From Parapedobacter sp037190485 (GTDB taxonomy: Bacteria > Bacteroidota > Bacteroidia > Sphingobacteriales > Sphingobacteriaceae): DNA of 64,000 nt. The notes under the pieces were generated by a model. That model saw only the letters and a program-made list of their open reading frames with translations, was not told the DNA's origin and did no database searches. Location of the stretch: positions 1 to 64,000 of the forward strand of contig JBBCJB010000010.1 in the NCBI GenBank assembly GCA_037190485.1. The letters run 5' to 3'. The position numbers were made by a program, and so were the translations under genes. Shown here in pieces: positions 43,660 through 52,917 of this stretch. The stretch's first letter is position 1; each line of letters starts with the position of its first letter.

Positions 43660-46620
43660 TTAGAAAGTAACGCTTAGTCCGAATGTGAAGGTCCGGGTAT
43701 TCGGATACTTGTCGCGATGGTCTATCCCCGGTGAAAAGGTAAAGTTCTCGGTGCCGACCACCCCCATGTTCACCGCTTCGGGGTCGATGCCCTTATACCC
43801 GGTGAACGTGTAGAGGTTGAGGCCAGACACATACAACCGCAGGTGGTTTATGGCCTTGATGGCGTTCGGTTGGAATGTGTACCCGATCGTCACGTTATCC
43901 AGTTTGAGGTAATCGGCATCTTCGATGTAGTGCGAGACATAGACCAAATCATTCCTTAGCTGCTGGCCATATACCGGATCGTACGCCGTTTTCAGCACGT
44001 TGTATGCTTTATTCACGGGGTTTTCATAATAGAGCCGCTGCATGTTCAGCAACTGATGGCCGAAAGCGCCACGGAAGTTCACCGATACGTCAAAACGGTA
44101 GATGTTAACGGTATTGTTCCAACCCAGGTTATGTTTGGGTATACCGTTGCCATAATACTGCCGGTCTTCGGGCGTCGCATCGGCAATCGGGATCGTTTCG
44201 CCCTCCCTGTTCTCCACCAACCACTTGCCATTGTCGTCCACCCCGACGCTCTTCAGCACGAAGAACTGGCCTATGGGTCCGCCCACCCGTACCCGGTGCG
44301 TGGTCACCTGGATGGGTTCTCCCGTATGGCCCCAGTCGAAATACTCCGTCGTTACATTGAATTTGTCATTCGATATGTTGACCAATTCGTTCTTATTCGT
44401 CGAAAACGTAATGTTCGAGTTCCACCTGAAGTTGTCTGTCTCCACCGCGCGGACATTGACCAACGCCTCGAAACCAGTATTCTTCATCTGTCCGGCATTC
44501 AGCATCATGTTCCCGTAGAGAAACGGCGGGGTGGGCACCCCAAAATTATACAGCAGGTCTTTCACGTTGCGCGAATAGTAATCCAACGCACCCGAGAGGC
44601 GGTTTTCAAACAATCCGAATTCAAGCCCAACATTCCATTCCTCCTTTTTCTCCCAGCGCAGATCCGGGTTGAAATTGCGCGCCGGCACGAATCCCTGCAC
44701 CCATTTCCCATTGATGAACGCCCCCTCGGTCCAATTGAAATTATAGCTCGTCTGCGACATGTACGGCGCGGATGCAATGGTGCCGGTTACCCCAAACCCC
44801 GCACGCAGCTTCAGGTCGGATACGAATGCAACGGGCTGCATGAACGCTTCCCGGCCCAAATTCCAGGCAGCCGAAAACGCCGGGAACGTACCCCACCGGT
44901 TGTTCTCGCCAAATGTGGTCGAACCCTCGCGCCTTACGCTGGCCGTCACGATGTACCGTTCCTTCCACGCATAATTCACCCGGCCGAAAAATCCGATCAG
45001 CTTCCACATGTCCTTGTTACTTTCCATGGTTGCCTGTCCACGACGCAGGGCCGCACCGGTCTGCAACTTGTTGTAGGAGTAATCGTCGTTCGGAAAATCG
45101 AAGTTATAGATGTTATAGGTTTCACCTACATTGTGCTGATAACTATAGCCTCCAAGCAGCGTCAGGTGATGATCGCCCATGCGCTTGTCATAGTTCGCGG
45201 TGAGTTCCATCAGGTCTTCCGTATTGGAAGCCGTTGAGCGATTCGCCGTGCCATTGAGGTTGTTCTTGGTCGTATTCACGTGCTGGAATGTGGTCGAATT
45301 GCCCGTCAGGTTGCTGTTGACCACGCGCGACACCAGCATTTTCAGGCTCAGGTCGCCAATAGGCCGGTAGTCGAGCATGCCACTGAAGCGGGTTTCCCGG
45401 TAAATCCGGTCATTGACCGTCTCGTGGATGATGCCCAGCGGATTGTCATACATGTATGCCGTTCCCTCCTTCCAGGTGCCGTCGGCGTTCTTGATTTCAT
45501 CCGTCGGGTTACGGATCATCGCCTGCCGCCAAGCCCAACCACCGGCACCCCCCTGTTTGGCCGAGAGGTTCTGGTTGATGACCTGGATATTGGTGCGCAA
45601 TTTACCATCAAACATATCGTGATTGAGGTCTGCCCTGAGGTTAAGCCTTTCCTGGCCCGTTTTGAGCAGGATTCCCTCCCAACCGCGGTAATTCAGCGAG
45701 CCCGTATAGTTGGTCCGTGAGCTACCGCCGAAAAAGGTAAGGTTGTGGTTATGGCTTACCGGATCCTGCAGCACTTCATCCACCCAGTTGGTATTGCCGC
45801 CAAGGTCCTTGTAGTCATACCCCTCGCCGATCAGGTTCCTGTAGTCTGCCGCATCCATCATTTCGGGCTTCCGGAAAATCGCCTGCACATTCGCATAGCT
45901 GTTGTATTCGATAGCGGTACGCGACGCTGCGCTGCGGTTCTTGCGCGTCGTGATCAATACGACACCCCCGGTTGCGCGCGTACCGTAAATGGCGGCCGCG
46001 GAGCCGTCTTTCAAGACATCTATCGATTCGATGTCTTCTGGTGCCACGGTTGCGATGTTTCCGGGCACCCCATCGATCAATACCAACGGGTTTTGGGAGC
46101 CATTGATGGAATTGAGGCCGCGCAGGTTGATCTGCGTGGTGGCATTCGGGTCGCCACTGGGCGTGGTGATGCGGAGACCCGCCACCTTTCCCTGCACCAA
46201 TTGGGCGGCATCGCGTACGGTACCTTTCACGAAATCGTCAGCTTTGACGCTGGCGATGGCACTGGTTACCTCACCCCGGCGCTGGGTGCCGTAGCCCACT
46301 ACCACCACCTCATCGAGCGTCTCCTTTGTAGGCACCAATCGCAGCGTCATCGTGGTCTCGCCGGTAAGGTTCACCTCCTGCGCGATATAGCCGAGTGCCG
46401 ATAGGTGCAATGAAGCCGGCGACGTATACTGGATGGTAAATTCGCCCGACGCGTTGGATGACGTGGCTGCCTGCGCATTGCCGATGCTGATGGATACACC
46501 GGCAACGGGATCACCTGTTTCATCCAAGACTTTTCCCCGCAGCACGATCGGCGACTGCGCTATGGCTAACTGGGTGCACAACACCCCAAATAACAAAAGA
46601 CAGATGGGTAACTTTTTCAT
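43660..46620 (-). CDS. SusC/RagA TonB-dependent transporter of PUL 2
   Basis: 986 residues with signal peptide ending QLAIAQ, a carboxypeptidase-regulatory-like domain (about 25-100), the TonB box/plug (LDEVVVVGYGTQRRGEVTSA) and an outer-membrane barrel ending RTFTFGLSVTF. It lacks an STN domain, so regulation differs from PUL 1 and no dedicated sigma/FecR is present. Its leader contains two palindromes downstream of a good -7 element. Confidence 0.95.
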   Translation of the reverse strand: MKKLPICLLLFGVLCTQLAIAQSPIVLRGKVLDETGDPVAGVSISIGNAQAATSSNASGEFTIQYTSPASLHLSALGYIAQEVNLTGETTMTLRLVPTKETLDEVVVVGYGTQRRGEVTSAIASVKADDFVKGTVRDAAQLVQGKVAGLRITTPSGDPNATTQINLRGLNSINGSQNPLVLIDGVPGNIATVAPEDIESIDVLKDGSAAAIYGTRATGGVVLITTRKNRSAASRTAIEYNSYANVQAIFRKPEMMDAADYRNLIGEGYDYKDLGGNTNWVDEVLQDPVSHNHNLTFFGGSSRTNYTGSLNYRGWEGILLKTGQERLNLRADLNHDMFDGKLRTNIQVINQNLSAKQGGAGGWAWRQAMIRNPTDEIKNADGTWKEGTAYMYDNPLGIIHETVNDRIYRETRFSGMLDYRPIGDLSLKMLVSRVVNSNLTGNSTTFQHVNTTKNNLNGTANRSTASNTEDLMELTANYDKRMGDHHLTLLGGYSYQHNVGETYNIYNFDFPNDDYSYNKLQTGAALRRGQATMESNKDMWKLIGFFGRVNYAWKERYIVTASVRREGSTTFGENNRWGTFPAFSAAWNLGREAFMQPVAFVSDLKLRAGFGVTGTIASAPYMSQTSYNFNWTEGAFINGKWVQGFVPARNFNPDLRWEKKEEWNVGLEFGLFENRLSGALDYYSRNVKDLLYNFGVPTPPFLYGNMMLNAGQMKNTGFEALVNVRAVETDNFRWNSNITFSTNKNELVNISNDKFNVTTEYFDWGHTGEPIQVTTHRVRVGGPIGQFFVLKSVGVDDNGKWLVENREGETIPIADATPEDRQYYGNGIPKHNLGWNNTVNIYRFDVSVNFRGAFGHQLLNMQRLYYENPVNKAYNVLKTAYDPVYGQQLRNDLVYVSHYIEDADYLKLDNVTIGYTFQPNAIKAINHLRLYVSGLNLYTFTGYKGIDPEAVNMGVVGTENFTFSPGIDHRDKYPNTRTFTFGLSVTF

Positions 46621-46659
46621 AAATTGGACATTTTATCATTTCACTGGTAGCGATGCTAA

Positions 46660-46675
46660 CCAACCTATAGGTTGG
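46660..46675. repeat. 16-bp perfect palindrome in the susC leader
   Basis: CCAACCTATAGGTTGG is a perfect palindrome 40 bases upstream of the PUL 2 susC start and downstream of its predicted transcription start. It could be an operator or, in RNA, a small hairpin near the ribosome binding region. Confidence 0.6.
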
Positions 46676-46683
46676 CTCTCTAA

Positions 46684-46698
46684 ATGTCTAATAGACAT
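46684..46698. repeat. 15-bp palindrome next to the predicted transcription start
   Basis: ATGTCTA-a-TAGACAT has 7-bp perfect arms and lies 9 bases downstream of the -7 element at 46708-46715, where a repressor would block initiation. Confidence 0.6.
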
Positions 46699-46707
46699 CT
46701 AATAAAG

Positions 46708-46715
46708 CAAAGGTA
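46708..46715 (-). promoter_or_regulatory. Candidate -7 element of PUL 2 susC
   Basis: TACCTTTG on the minus strand matches TAnnTTTG; the following bases (CTTTA) are identical to those after the -7 element at 29986. The predicted leader is about 80 bases. The 336-bp gap between 46620 and 46957 is otherwise AT-rich regulatory DNA serving both divergent genes. Confidence 0.5.
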
Positions 46716-46925
46716 GGTGCCAACCCCTTGCATGCCTAACCACATATTCGCCGATGTAAACTAAAAATTAACATGCCGGGACCATGCCCAACTTCCGAAG
46801 TTTTCCACTACTTTTACTATTGAAAATAGCCTATTGCGGGGTACGACCAATTGAACCTATCGATACGAGTGAAGATACGGGTAGTAAACGGCAAATATTG
46901 CCTATGAGTTATGTAATGTCGTTAC

Positions 46926-46933
46926 TACATTTG
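46926..46933 (+). promoter_or_regulatory. Candidate -7 element of the DUF5695-like gene
   Basis: TACATTTG matches TAnnTTTG exactly, 23 bases before the ATG at 46957. A 5-bp-arm inverted repeat (GGCAA-ATA-TTGCC, 46890-46902) sits near the expected -33 position. Confidence 0.5.
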
Positions 46934-46956
46934 TTAAAAAGAAGCTAACGTATACA

Positions 46957-49704
46957 ATGAGAAGAAAACAAGTAACAAGCGGAATAGCAAAAGCCGTCCT
47001 ATCGGTCGGTTTACTACTCCCGCTCGCCTCCCCCGTGCACGCGCAGTCGCCTTGGGAGCGGATCGCGGCCCGCCCAGAGACACTCGGATTAGCCAGCGGT
47101 ATCGATGCGCATGTCGTCGAGCCGTTCACGCTGAAATTGGTCAAATCCTCGCAGACCGCAGCCGGCCTTATCCCGCTTGCGGATCCGTCTTTTGACTATA
47201 CGCCCGACGAACGGCTCGAAACACGGGCCAAAGACGGACTCTACCACCTCGGGGACATCAACTTCCGTGTTCGACACGGATCGACCGGCGACTGGAAAGC
47301 GTATTCCACGGCGACCAAGCGCGCACCCGTCAGTCCATTACCGCCAGCGGCCAACACCCTTGCTGCAGCCGACCTGGCGGCTACACTCCCTGCCGACGTG
47401 CCGCTAGCGGTGACGCGTTCGTGGCAAACGGCAGACGGCCACCTGATACTCCGTTTCCGGCTCACGAACAAATCGGAACGTGCAGTCGAAATCGGATCAT
47501 TGGGCATTCCGCTGGTCTTCAACAACATTTTGGAAGGCAAGCACCTGGATGAGGCCCATGCGGACAATGTCTTCTTTGATCCGTACATCGGTATGGACGC
47601 CGGTTACCTCCAGGTCAACAGGCTGCATGGCGAAGGCCCGGTATTGCTGGTCATTCCGCATGAAAATGCCCCGTTTGAAGCCTACAATCCGCTTAACGAC
47701 GACCCTACGCCCCGTGGCATCGTGTTTGAAGGTTTTCACGAATGGATGGTTCACAGCAAGGCCCATGCAGAAACCGAATGGAAAGGCGTCGAGCAATGGA
47801 ATACACCTACGTCGTCGATATTGGCTCCCGGTGAAAGCAAGGACATTGCGCTGAAATTCGTGCTGGCCCCGGATGTGCGCGGCATCGAAGCCGAGCTGGC
47901 CCGCCAGCAACGGCCCGTGGCGGTGGGCATCCCGGGTTACGTGGTGCCAAAAGACATCACGGCAAAGCTGTTCCTGAACCACGGCAGCAGCGTCAAGTCG
48001 ATCGAGGCCAGTCCTTCCGGATCACTCACCATCAACCGCGGCAAGAAAACCAAGCACGGATGGGAAACCTACACCATCTCCGGTAATCAATGGGGTCGCT
48101 CCCGGTTGACCGTGACCTATGCCGACGGTTTGGTACAGACGATTAACTACAAGGTGATCAGCCCCGAGCACGAAACGGTAGACAAGTTGGGCGACTTCCT
48201 CACCAAGGCGCAATGGTACGACGATGCCGATGACCCGTTTGGACGTGCCCCGTCCGTCATCAACTACGATTACGACGTCAAGCGCCTGCTCACCCAGGAA
48301 TCACGGGCCTGGTTTGTGGGGTTGAGCGACGAAGCCGGGGCCGGAAGCTGGCTCGCCGCGATCATGAAGCAGGTATTGCGTCCCGAAAAGGTGGAAGTTG
48401 AGAAGCTCAAACGATTCGTCCATGAAACGCTGTGGGGAGGCATCCAATATGACGAAGGCCCGTTGAAGTATGCGGTCAAAAAGAGCCTGTTCTATTACGA
48501 GCCGGATTCCATGCCGAAAGGCACCTACGTGGATACGATACGTTTTGGCGGCTGGACGGCGTGGCCACGGAAAGAAGCCGACAATCCCGGCCGCTCCTAC
48601 AACTATCCGCATGTGGTTGCCGCCTACTGGACATTGTACCGGCTGTCGCGTTACCATGTCGGGTACACCGACGATATCCCTTGGCGGCAATCGCTCGAAA
48701 ACGCCTTCCACACCACGATGGCGATGATGGAACATGCGCCCTACTACACGCGCTTCGGCTTGATGGAAGGCTCGATCTTCCTGCTGGTACTTAACGACCT
48801 CAAGCACGAGGGGCTCACCGCGCTAGCCAACCAACTGGAAGCCGCGATGAAACGGCGTGCCGATCGCTGGAAAGAACAGGCTTACCCGTTCGGCAGCGAA
48901 ATGCCCTGGGACTCGACCGGGCAGGAAGAGGTTTACCTGTGGTCGCGGTACTTCGATATGGAAGAAAAAGCGACGGTCACGCTCAATGCCATTCTGGCCT
49001 ACATGCCTACGGTACCCCATTGGGGTTACAACGGAAGTGCCCGCCGTTATTGGGACTTCGTCTACGGCGGTAAACTCTCCCGCATCGAGCGCCAGCTGCA
49101 CCACTACGGCTCGGCACTCAACGCCATCCCCGTGCTTACCCACTACCGCGATCATCCGGACGACTTCTATCTATTACGCGTGGGCCATGCGGGTGCCATG
49201 GGTGCACTGGCCAACATCACCGAAGACGGCTTCGGGCCAGCTGCGTTCCATTCCTATCCCTCCACGTTAGCGATCGATGGTTATGCTGGCGACTACGGTT
49301 GCGGTTTTTATGGATACGCCGTCAACGCGGGCACCTACATCGCCAACCATCCCGAATTCGGTTGGCTGGCCTTCAGCGGCAACCTGACCCAAAAAGGCCG
49401 TTGGATCCAGACGCAGGTTACCACCGCCGCACAAAGCAATGTCTACTTGGCACCGCTGGGCCTGTACATCCAAGCCGATGCCGGCCGGATCGAACAGGTT
49501 GCCTACCACGAAAAAACCGGCGAAGTACGGCTAACCCTGGCGGCGGCCGATCCGCACACACCCAATACGTTGGTGCGCATCGCGCAATCCGCTGGCCGAT
49601 CGGCCCACTCCCCCGCGATCCTGGGCGCGACCAAAAACCAACAGGGCCAGTTCGTCATTCCAAACCAGCCGAATTCTCATGTCGTCCGGCTTCAGGACAA
49701 CTAA
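46957..49704 (+). CDS. Large secreted protein, DUF5695-like, probable carbohydrate-active
   Basis: 915 residues with a signal peptide ending SPVHAQ. The N-terminal half is beta-rich (FRLTNKSERAVEIGSLGIPLVFNN; GRSRLTVTYADGLVQTINYKV). The C-terminal part from about residue 400 is helical with repeated aromatic/acidic motifs (YGCGFYGYAVNAG, WPRKEADNPGRSYNYPHVVAAYWTLYRLSRYH, MPTVPHWGYNGSARRYWDF), as in alpha/alpha toroid glycosidases and lyases. I associate it with DUF5695 from memory, not a search. It stands alone on the plus strand between two minus-strand PULs, with its own promoter and terminator, so it is separately expressed; the substrate is unknown. Confidence 0.65.
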   Translation: MRRKQVTSGIAKAVLSVGLLLPLASPVHAQSPWERIAARPETLGLASGIDAHVVEPFTLKLVKSSQTAAGLIPLADPSFDYTPDERLETRAKDGLYHLGDINFRVRHGSTGDWKAYSTATKRAPVSPLPPAANTLAAADLAATLPADVPLAVTRSWQTADGHLILRFRLTNKSERAVEIGSLGIPLVFNNILEGKHLDEAHADNVFFDPYIGMDAGYLQVNRLHGEGPVLLVIPHENAPFEAYNPLNDDPTPRGIVFEGFHEWMVHSKAHAETEWKGVEQWNTPTSSILAPGESKDIALKFVLAPDVRGIEAELARQQRPVAVGIPGYVVPKDITAKLFLNHGSSVKSIEASPSGSLTINRGKKTKHGWETYTISGNQWGRSRLTVTYADGLVQTINYKVISPEHETVDKLGDFLTKAQWYDDADDPFGRAPSVINYDYDVKRLLTQESRAWFVGLSDEAGAGSWLAAIMKQVLRPEKVEVEKLKRFVHETLWGGIQYDEGPLKYAVKKSLFYYEPDSMPKGTYVDTIRFGGWTAWPRKEADNPGRSYNYPHVVAAYWTLYRLSRYHVGYTDDIPWRQSLENAFHTTMAMMEHAPYYTRFGLMEGSIFLLVLNDLKHEGLTALANQLEAAMKRRADRWKEQAYPFGSEMPWDSTGQEEVYLWSRYFDMEEKATVTLNAILAYMPTVPHWGYNGSARRYWDFVYGGKLSRIERQLHHYGSALNAIPVLTHYRDHPDDFYLLRVGHAGAMGALANITEDGFGPAAFHSYPSTLAIDGYAGDYGCGFYGYAVNAGTYIANHPEFGWLAFSGNLTQKGRWIQTQVTTAAQSNVYLAPLGLYIQADAGRIEQVAYHEKTGEVRLTLAAADPHTPNTLVRIAQSAGRSAHSPAILGATKNQQGQFVIPNQPNSHVVRLQDN

Positions 49705-49714
49705 CTACAACAAA

Positions 49715-49745
49715 CCCCGTATCCAGCAGGATACGGGGCTTTTTC
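49715..49745 (+). terminator. Rho-independent terminator
   Basis: CCCCGTATCC (49715-49724), loop AGCA, GGATACGGGG (49729-49738), then CTTTTT. A perfect 10-bp GC-rich stem 10 bases after the stop at 49704. In the opposite direction only TTTGTTGT follows, so it may weakly end the convergent PUL 3 transcript too. Confidence 0.9.
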
Positions 49746-49775
49746 CATGACGATCGGCTGGGGATATTCCGGCAA

Positions 49776-52700
49776 CTACTTCAAGGTCACATCCAGGTAC
49801 ACCGAATGCCGGCCATACGTCTCATAAAATGGTTTGAACACCACCCCATCGATCGTGAATTCCAGTTGCTCGGGGTTGCCCTTGATAGACTTGCCGATAT
49901 CCTCGGCGTGCAAGGTTACTTTGCGCCATTCCTTTCTCGCTTCGGGCTCCTGCGCTGCCAGCAGGATCGGCCCGTAAAACAGGCTGGCGATATTCTGCTG
50001 ATCCATCACCGGATCCAAGTGGAATCGGAACGGCATTTTCAAGGTGATGACGTCGCCATCCTTCCAGTTGCGGCTTAGCTCCAGGTAGCTGCCTGGCTCG
50101 GCCTGCACCGGCTGTGCTTCGCCGTTGATCGCTACCGAGAACCCGTTTGTAGCCCATGCCGGCACACGGACATGGATAGCAAACGTGCCGTTGCCCCGAA
50201 TCGTCAGGCGCGTATGGTCTTCGTTCGGAAAACTGGTCTTCTGCTCCACAGTCACCTGGCGTTCGATCCAATGCACGACAGAGGGAATATACAGGTTCAC
50301 ATAAAGCGACTCGTTATCCGCACTTTTGAAGTAAATGGCGCTTTGCAATTTGGTGCTGCTCTCAATGGCCGTACCGTTGCAACAGGTAAAACCGGTCATG
50401 TGCGGGTTTCCGAATTGCTTGATGGATCCGGGCCTGAGCGGCACATGGTAGGTATTCGCTGGGCTGTCCTCGGCGACCGAAGCCAGGATGTGGTTGTACA
50501 GCGCACGTTCGTAATAATCCATCAACTCGGCCCGTTGATCGAAGCGGAACAGGTTACCGGTCAGTTTCAGCATATTGTAGGTGGCACAGGTCTCATTCTG
50601 TCCGCCTGCGGAGAAGCCGTTTTCATAGAGCGTGGCCGGCTCGCTGATGAAACACTCCGCGTTGGCCGGATTGCGCGCCCCGGCAACGCCACCGATACTA
50701 TACATGTAGTCGTTCACGGCCTTATACCAAAAGTTATCGGCCACCTTGTAATATTCCGGCTTATCGGATACACGATACATCTCGATGCTCCCCACCACCT
50801 GTGGAATATGTTGGTTGGCATGCAAACCACGGAACGTATCCACATTTTTGGCCAACCCGTGCGAGCGCTCGGCATCACCGAAGAACATCCGGATGTTGTC
50901 GAATAATTTCGCCGTTTCCAGGTAATTCGGGTCGTTGGTGAGGCGGTACAGGCGGGCCATCGCTTCGTTCATGCCCCCAAACTCGCCGGCGATGTACGTA
51001 TTCCACATCTTGATCAGCGTCTCCGCAGGCAACTGGCTCAGGCGCGCATGCACCCAGTCGCTCATTCCGATAGCGATATCAAGCGCCTGCCGGTTGCCGC
51101 TCACTTCATGGATATCCATCAGGCCCGCCAGGATTTTATGCAGGGTGTAATACGGTGCCCATACCTGGTTTTTTTGGCCCCCATAGGTGGCACCGTGTTC
51201 GAGCATGATAAACTGATCCGGCGGATAGGCGCTGATGAATCCCACGCCCCAATTCCAATAATCGGTTCGGATGCCCGCTTCACTCAGGTCCGAATCGTAA
51301 GCCGACTTTCCAGGGCCATGTGGCACCGCTGTCGGATCGGACACGAACGGCCCGCCCACCTCCTTCGCCTTGCCAGCCAACTGCGACAATTCATATAGGC
51401 TACTCACCATATACACCATTTTTTCGCGGAAATTGGCTTGAAATGACGGATCATGTCCCGTACTGGCGTACGCCTGGGCGATGGCCGTGAGGTAATGCCC
51501 GGTAGCGTGCCCGCGTAGTTTGGTATCCTGGCTATCCCATACGCCCAGGGGTTTGGCCCCTTCGGGTTGCGCCTGGCCAAACGCATGGCGGAACATGTAG
51601 AGGAACGCATCGGGGTCGGTGTTGGCCAGTGCGGTGATAAACTTATCCCTGTTTTCGATGAATTTGGTTGGCCGTGCCTGCCCGTCGGTTTCCAACGAGA
51701 CCTGGGCCAGATCGAATGCTTCCAGTTTCAAGCCTGGCGTCGTCGACGGGGCACCGCCGTTTACGTTGACCACGGCCTTGGGCTGCAAATCCGTTCCCGG
51801 CACGTGCCCCGTCACCGTGTAGCGCCCGGCTTCGAGCACCGTGCCATTGTCGGTTGACGAAGGCCATAGCACCCGTACTTTGGGGCCCTTGATGCCATCC
51901 CTGTAGGTGCCTTGCACGTAGCTGGGCAATCGGGGCAATTCGCCGATCGCTGTCTGCACCTCTACGTCGGATACCCCGATCAGGTACGCGTTGTAAAGCT
52001 GCTCCCTGGTGATGGGAAACTCAGGAAGATCATCCTCGGGCTTCCCCATGGTGGCCTGGTTCTCGCGGGTGCCTCGCAGCGAATTGTAGTAAATCCCTGC
52101 GACCTGCTTGGCACTCAGGGCCACGCGGTACACACGGAAATCGCGGATCAGCGCATCCAGGTTGGGGGTTCGCGGCAAGAGCGACCTACCGATGTAGAGG
52201 CGGTTCTTTTCGCCCGATGGCTGGCCGAACAACGCGCCAAGTTCGAGCGAGACGTCTTTCGCCTCGCCCACCGGCTTGCTATCGGCATAGGTCGTGAGCG
52301 ATTTGGAAGCGACGTCGAAGACGATGGCCAGGTGAACCCACTTGTTCGCTGTTATAGCCGCGGCGACGGCATCCTTCACGCCGGCTGCTCCCGACACCAG
52401 CGATGCCCGGTAACCTTCGCCGACGGTTGTCCCGGTAGGAGCCACGGCAAAACGGCGGGATGCGTCCGTCCCGAAATCGAATAAATACTGGTCGGGCTGC
52501 TCCGACCGCAGGTAAACCCATCCGGAAATACTCAGTGATTCGATGCCGGCCAACGCGTCTCCGGGCAGGCTCACGAAATCGGAAGCCTTACCCGAAAGCG
52601 AAAGCACCTTCCCGAATCGCTCATCGGCGACGAACCCCGCTTCTCCGCCGTGGAATGTAGCGTGCAGGTTATTCCGCGACCAGTCTTTCACATCGCCGTC

Positions 52701-52841
52701 AAACACGTAGCGGGCAACCATTCCGGTCTCACCGATCCCGTCCAGTATCTGGTCGCCCTGCGCACGGGCCGTAGCCGTACCAGCGGCCAGTAGCATAGCG
52801 GCCAGCACGACCTGCAAGCATCCATTGTCTATTCTCGTCAT
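49776..52841 (-). CDS. GH127/GH146-type beta-L-arabinofuranosidase with N-terminal LamG-like domain
   Basis: 1021 residues with a signal peptide ending ATARAQ. Residues 30-255 are LamG/concanavalin-like (MVARYVFDGDVKDWSRNNLHA; SISGWVYLRSEQPDQYLFDFG). An Ig-like segment at about 310-365 (VRVLWPSSTDNGTVLEAGRYTVTGHV) is followed by the DUF1680 alpha/alpha barrel from about residue 380. The zinc-thiolate catalytic site of GH127 is present: Glu750 and Cys752 in GQNETCATYNM, and Cys820-Cys821 in FTCCNG. Family enzymes release beta-L-arabinofuranose, including from hydroxyproline-linked arabinans of plant cell-wall glycoproteins. Last gene of PUL 3; its product should feed the araBDA operon. Confidence 0.9.
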   Translation of the reverse strand: MTRIDNGCLQVVLAAMLLAAGTATARAQGDQILDGIGETGMVARYVFDGDVKDWSRNNLHATFHGGEAGFVADERFGKVLSLSGKASDFVSLPGDALAGIESLSISGWVYLRSEQPDQYLFDFGTDASRRFAVAPTGTTVGEGYRASLVSGAAGVKDAVAAAITANKWVHLAIVFDVASKSLTTYADSKPVGEAKDVSLELGALFGQPSGEKNRLYIGRSLLPRTPNLDALIRDFRVYRVALSAKQVAGIYYNSLRGTRENQATMGKPEDDLPEFPITREQLYNAYLIGVSDVEVQTAIGELPRLPSYVQGTYRDGIKGPKVRVLWPSSTDNGTVLEAGRYTVTGHVPGTDLQPKAVVNVNGGAPSTTPGLKLEAFDLAQVSLETDGQARPTKFIENRDKFITALANTDPDAFLYMFRHAFGQAQPEGAKPLGVWDSQDTKLRGHATGHYLTAIAQAYASTGHDPSFQANFREKMVYMVSSLYELSQLAGKAKEVGGPFVSDPTAVPHGPGKSAYDSDLSEAGIRTDYWNWGVGFISAYPPDQFIMLEHGATYGGQKNQVWAPYYTLHKILAGLMDIHEVSGNRQALDIAIGMSDWVHARLSQLPAETLIKMWNTYIAGEFGGMNEAMARLYRLTNDPNYLETAKLFDNIRMFFGDAERSHGLAKNVDTFRGLHANQHIPQVVGSIEMYRVSDKPEYYKVADNFWYKAVNDYMYSIGGVAGARNPANAECFISEPATLYENGFSAGGQNETCATYNMLKLTGNLFRFDQRAELMDYYERALYNHILASVAEDSPANTYHVPLRPGSIKQFGNPHMTGFTCCNGTAIESSTKLQSAIYFKSADNESLYVNLYIPSVVHWIERQVTVEQKTSFPNEDHTRLTIRGNGTFAIHVRVPAWATNGFSVAINGEAQPVQAEPGSYLELSRNWKDGDVITLKMPFRFHLDPVMDQQNIASLFYGPILLAAQEPEARKEWRKVTLHAEDIGKSIKGNPEQLEFTIDGVVFKPFYETYGRHSVYLDVTLK

Positions 52842-52917
52842 TACACGAATCCGTTCTAGCTAAATATACACCAAATAAAACCAAGTTACTGCATCAAAAT
52901 CGGGCACGAACACGTGA

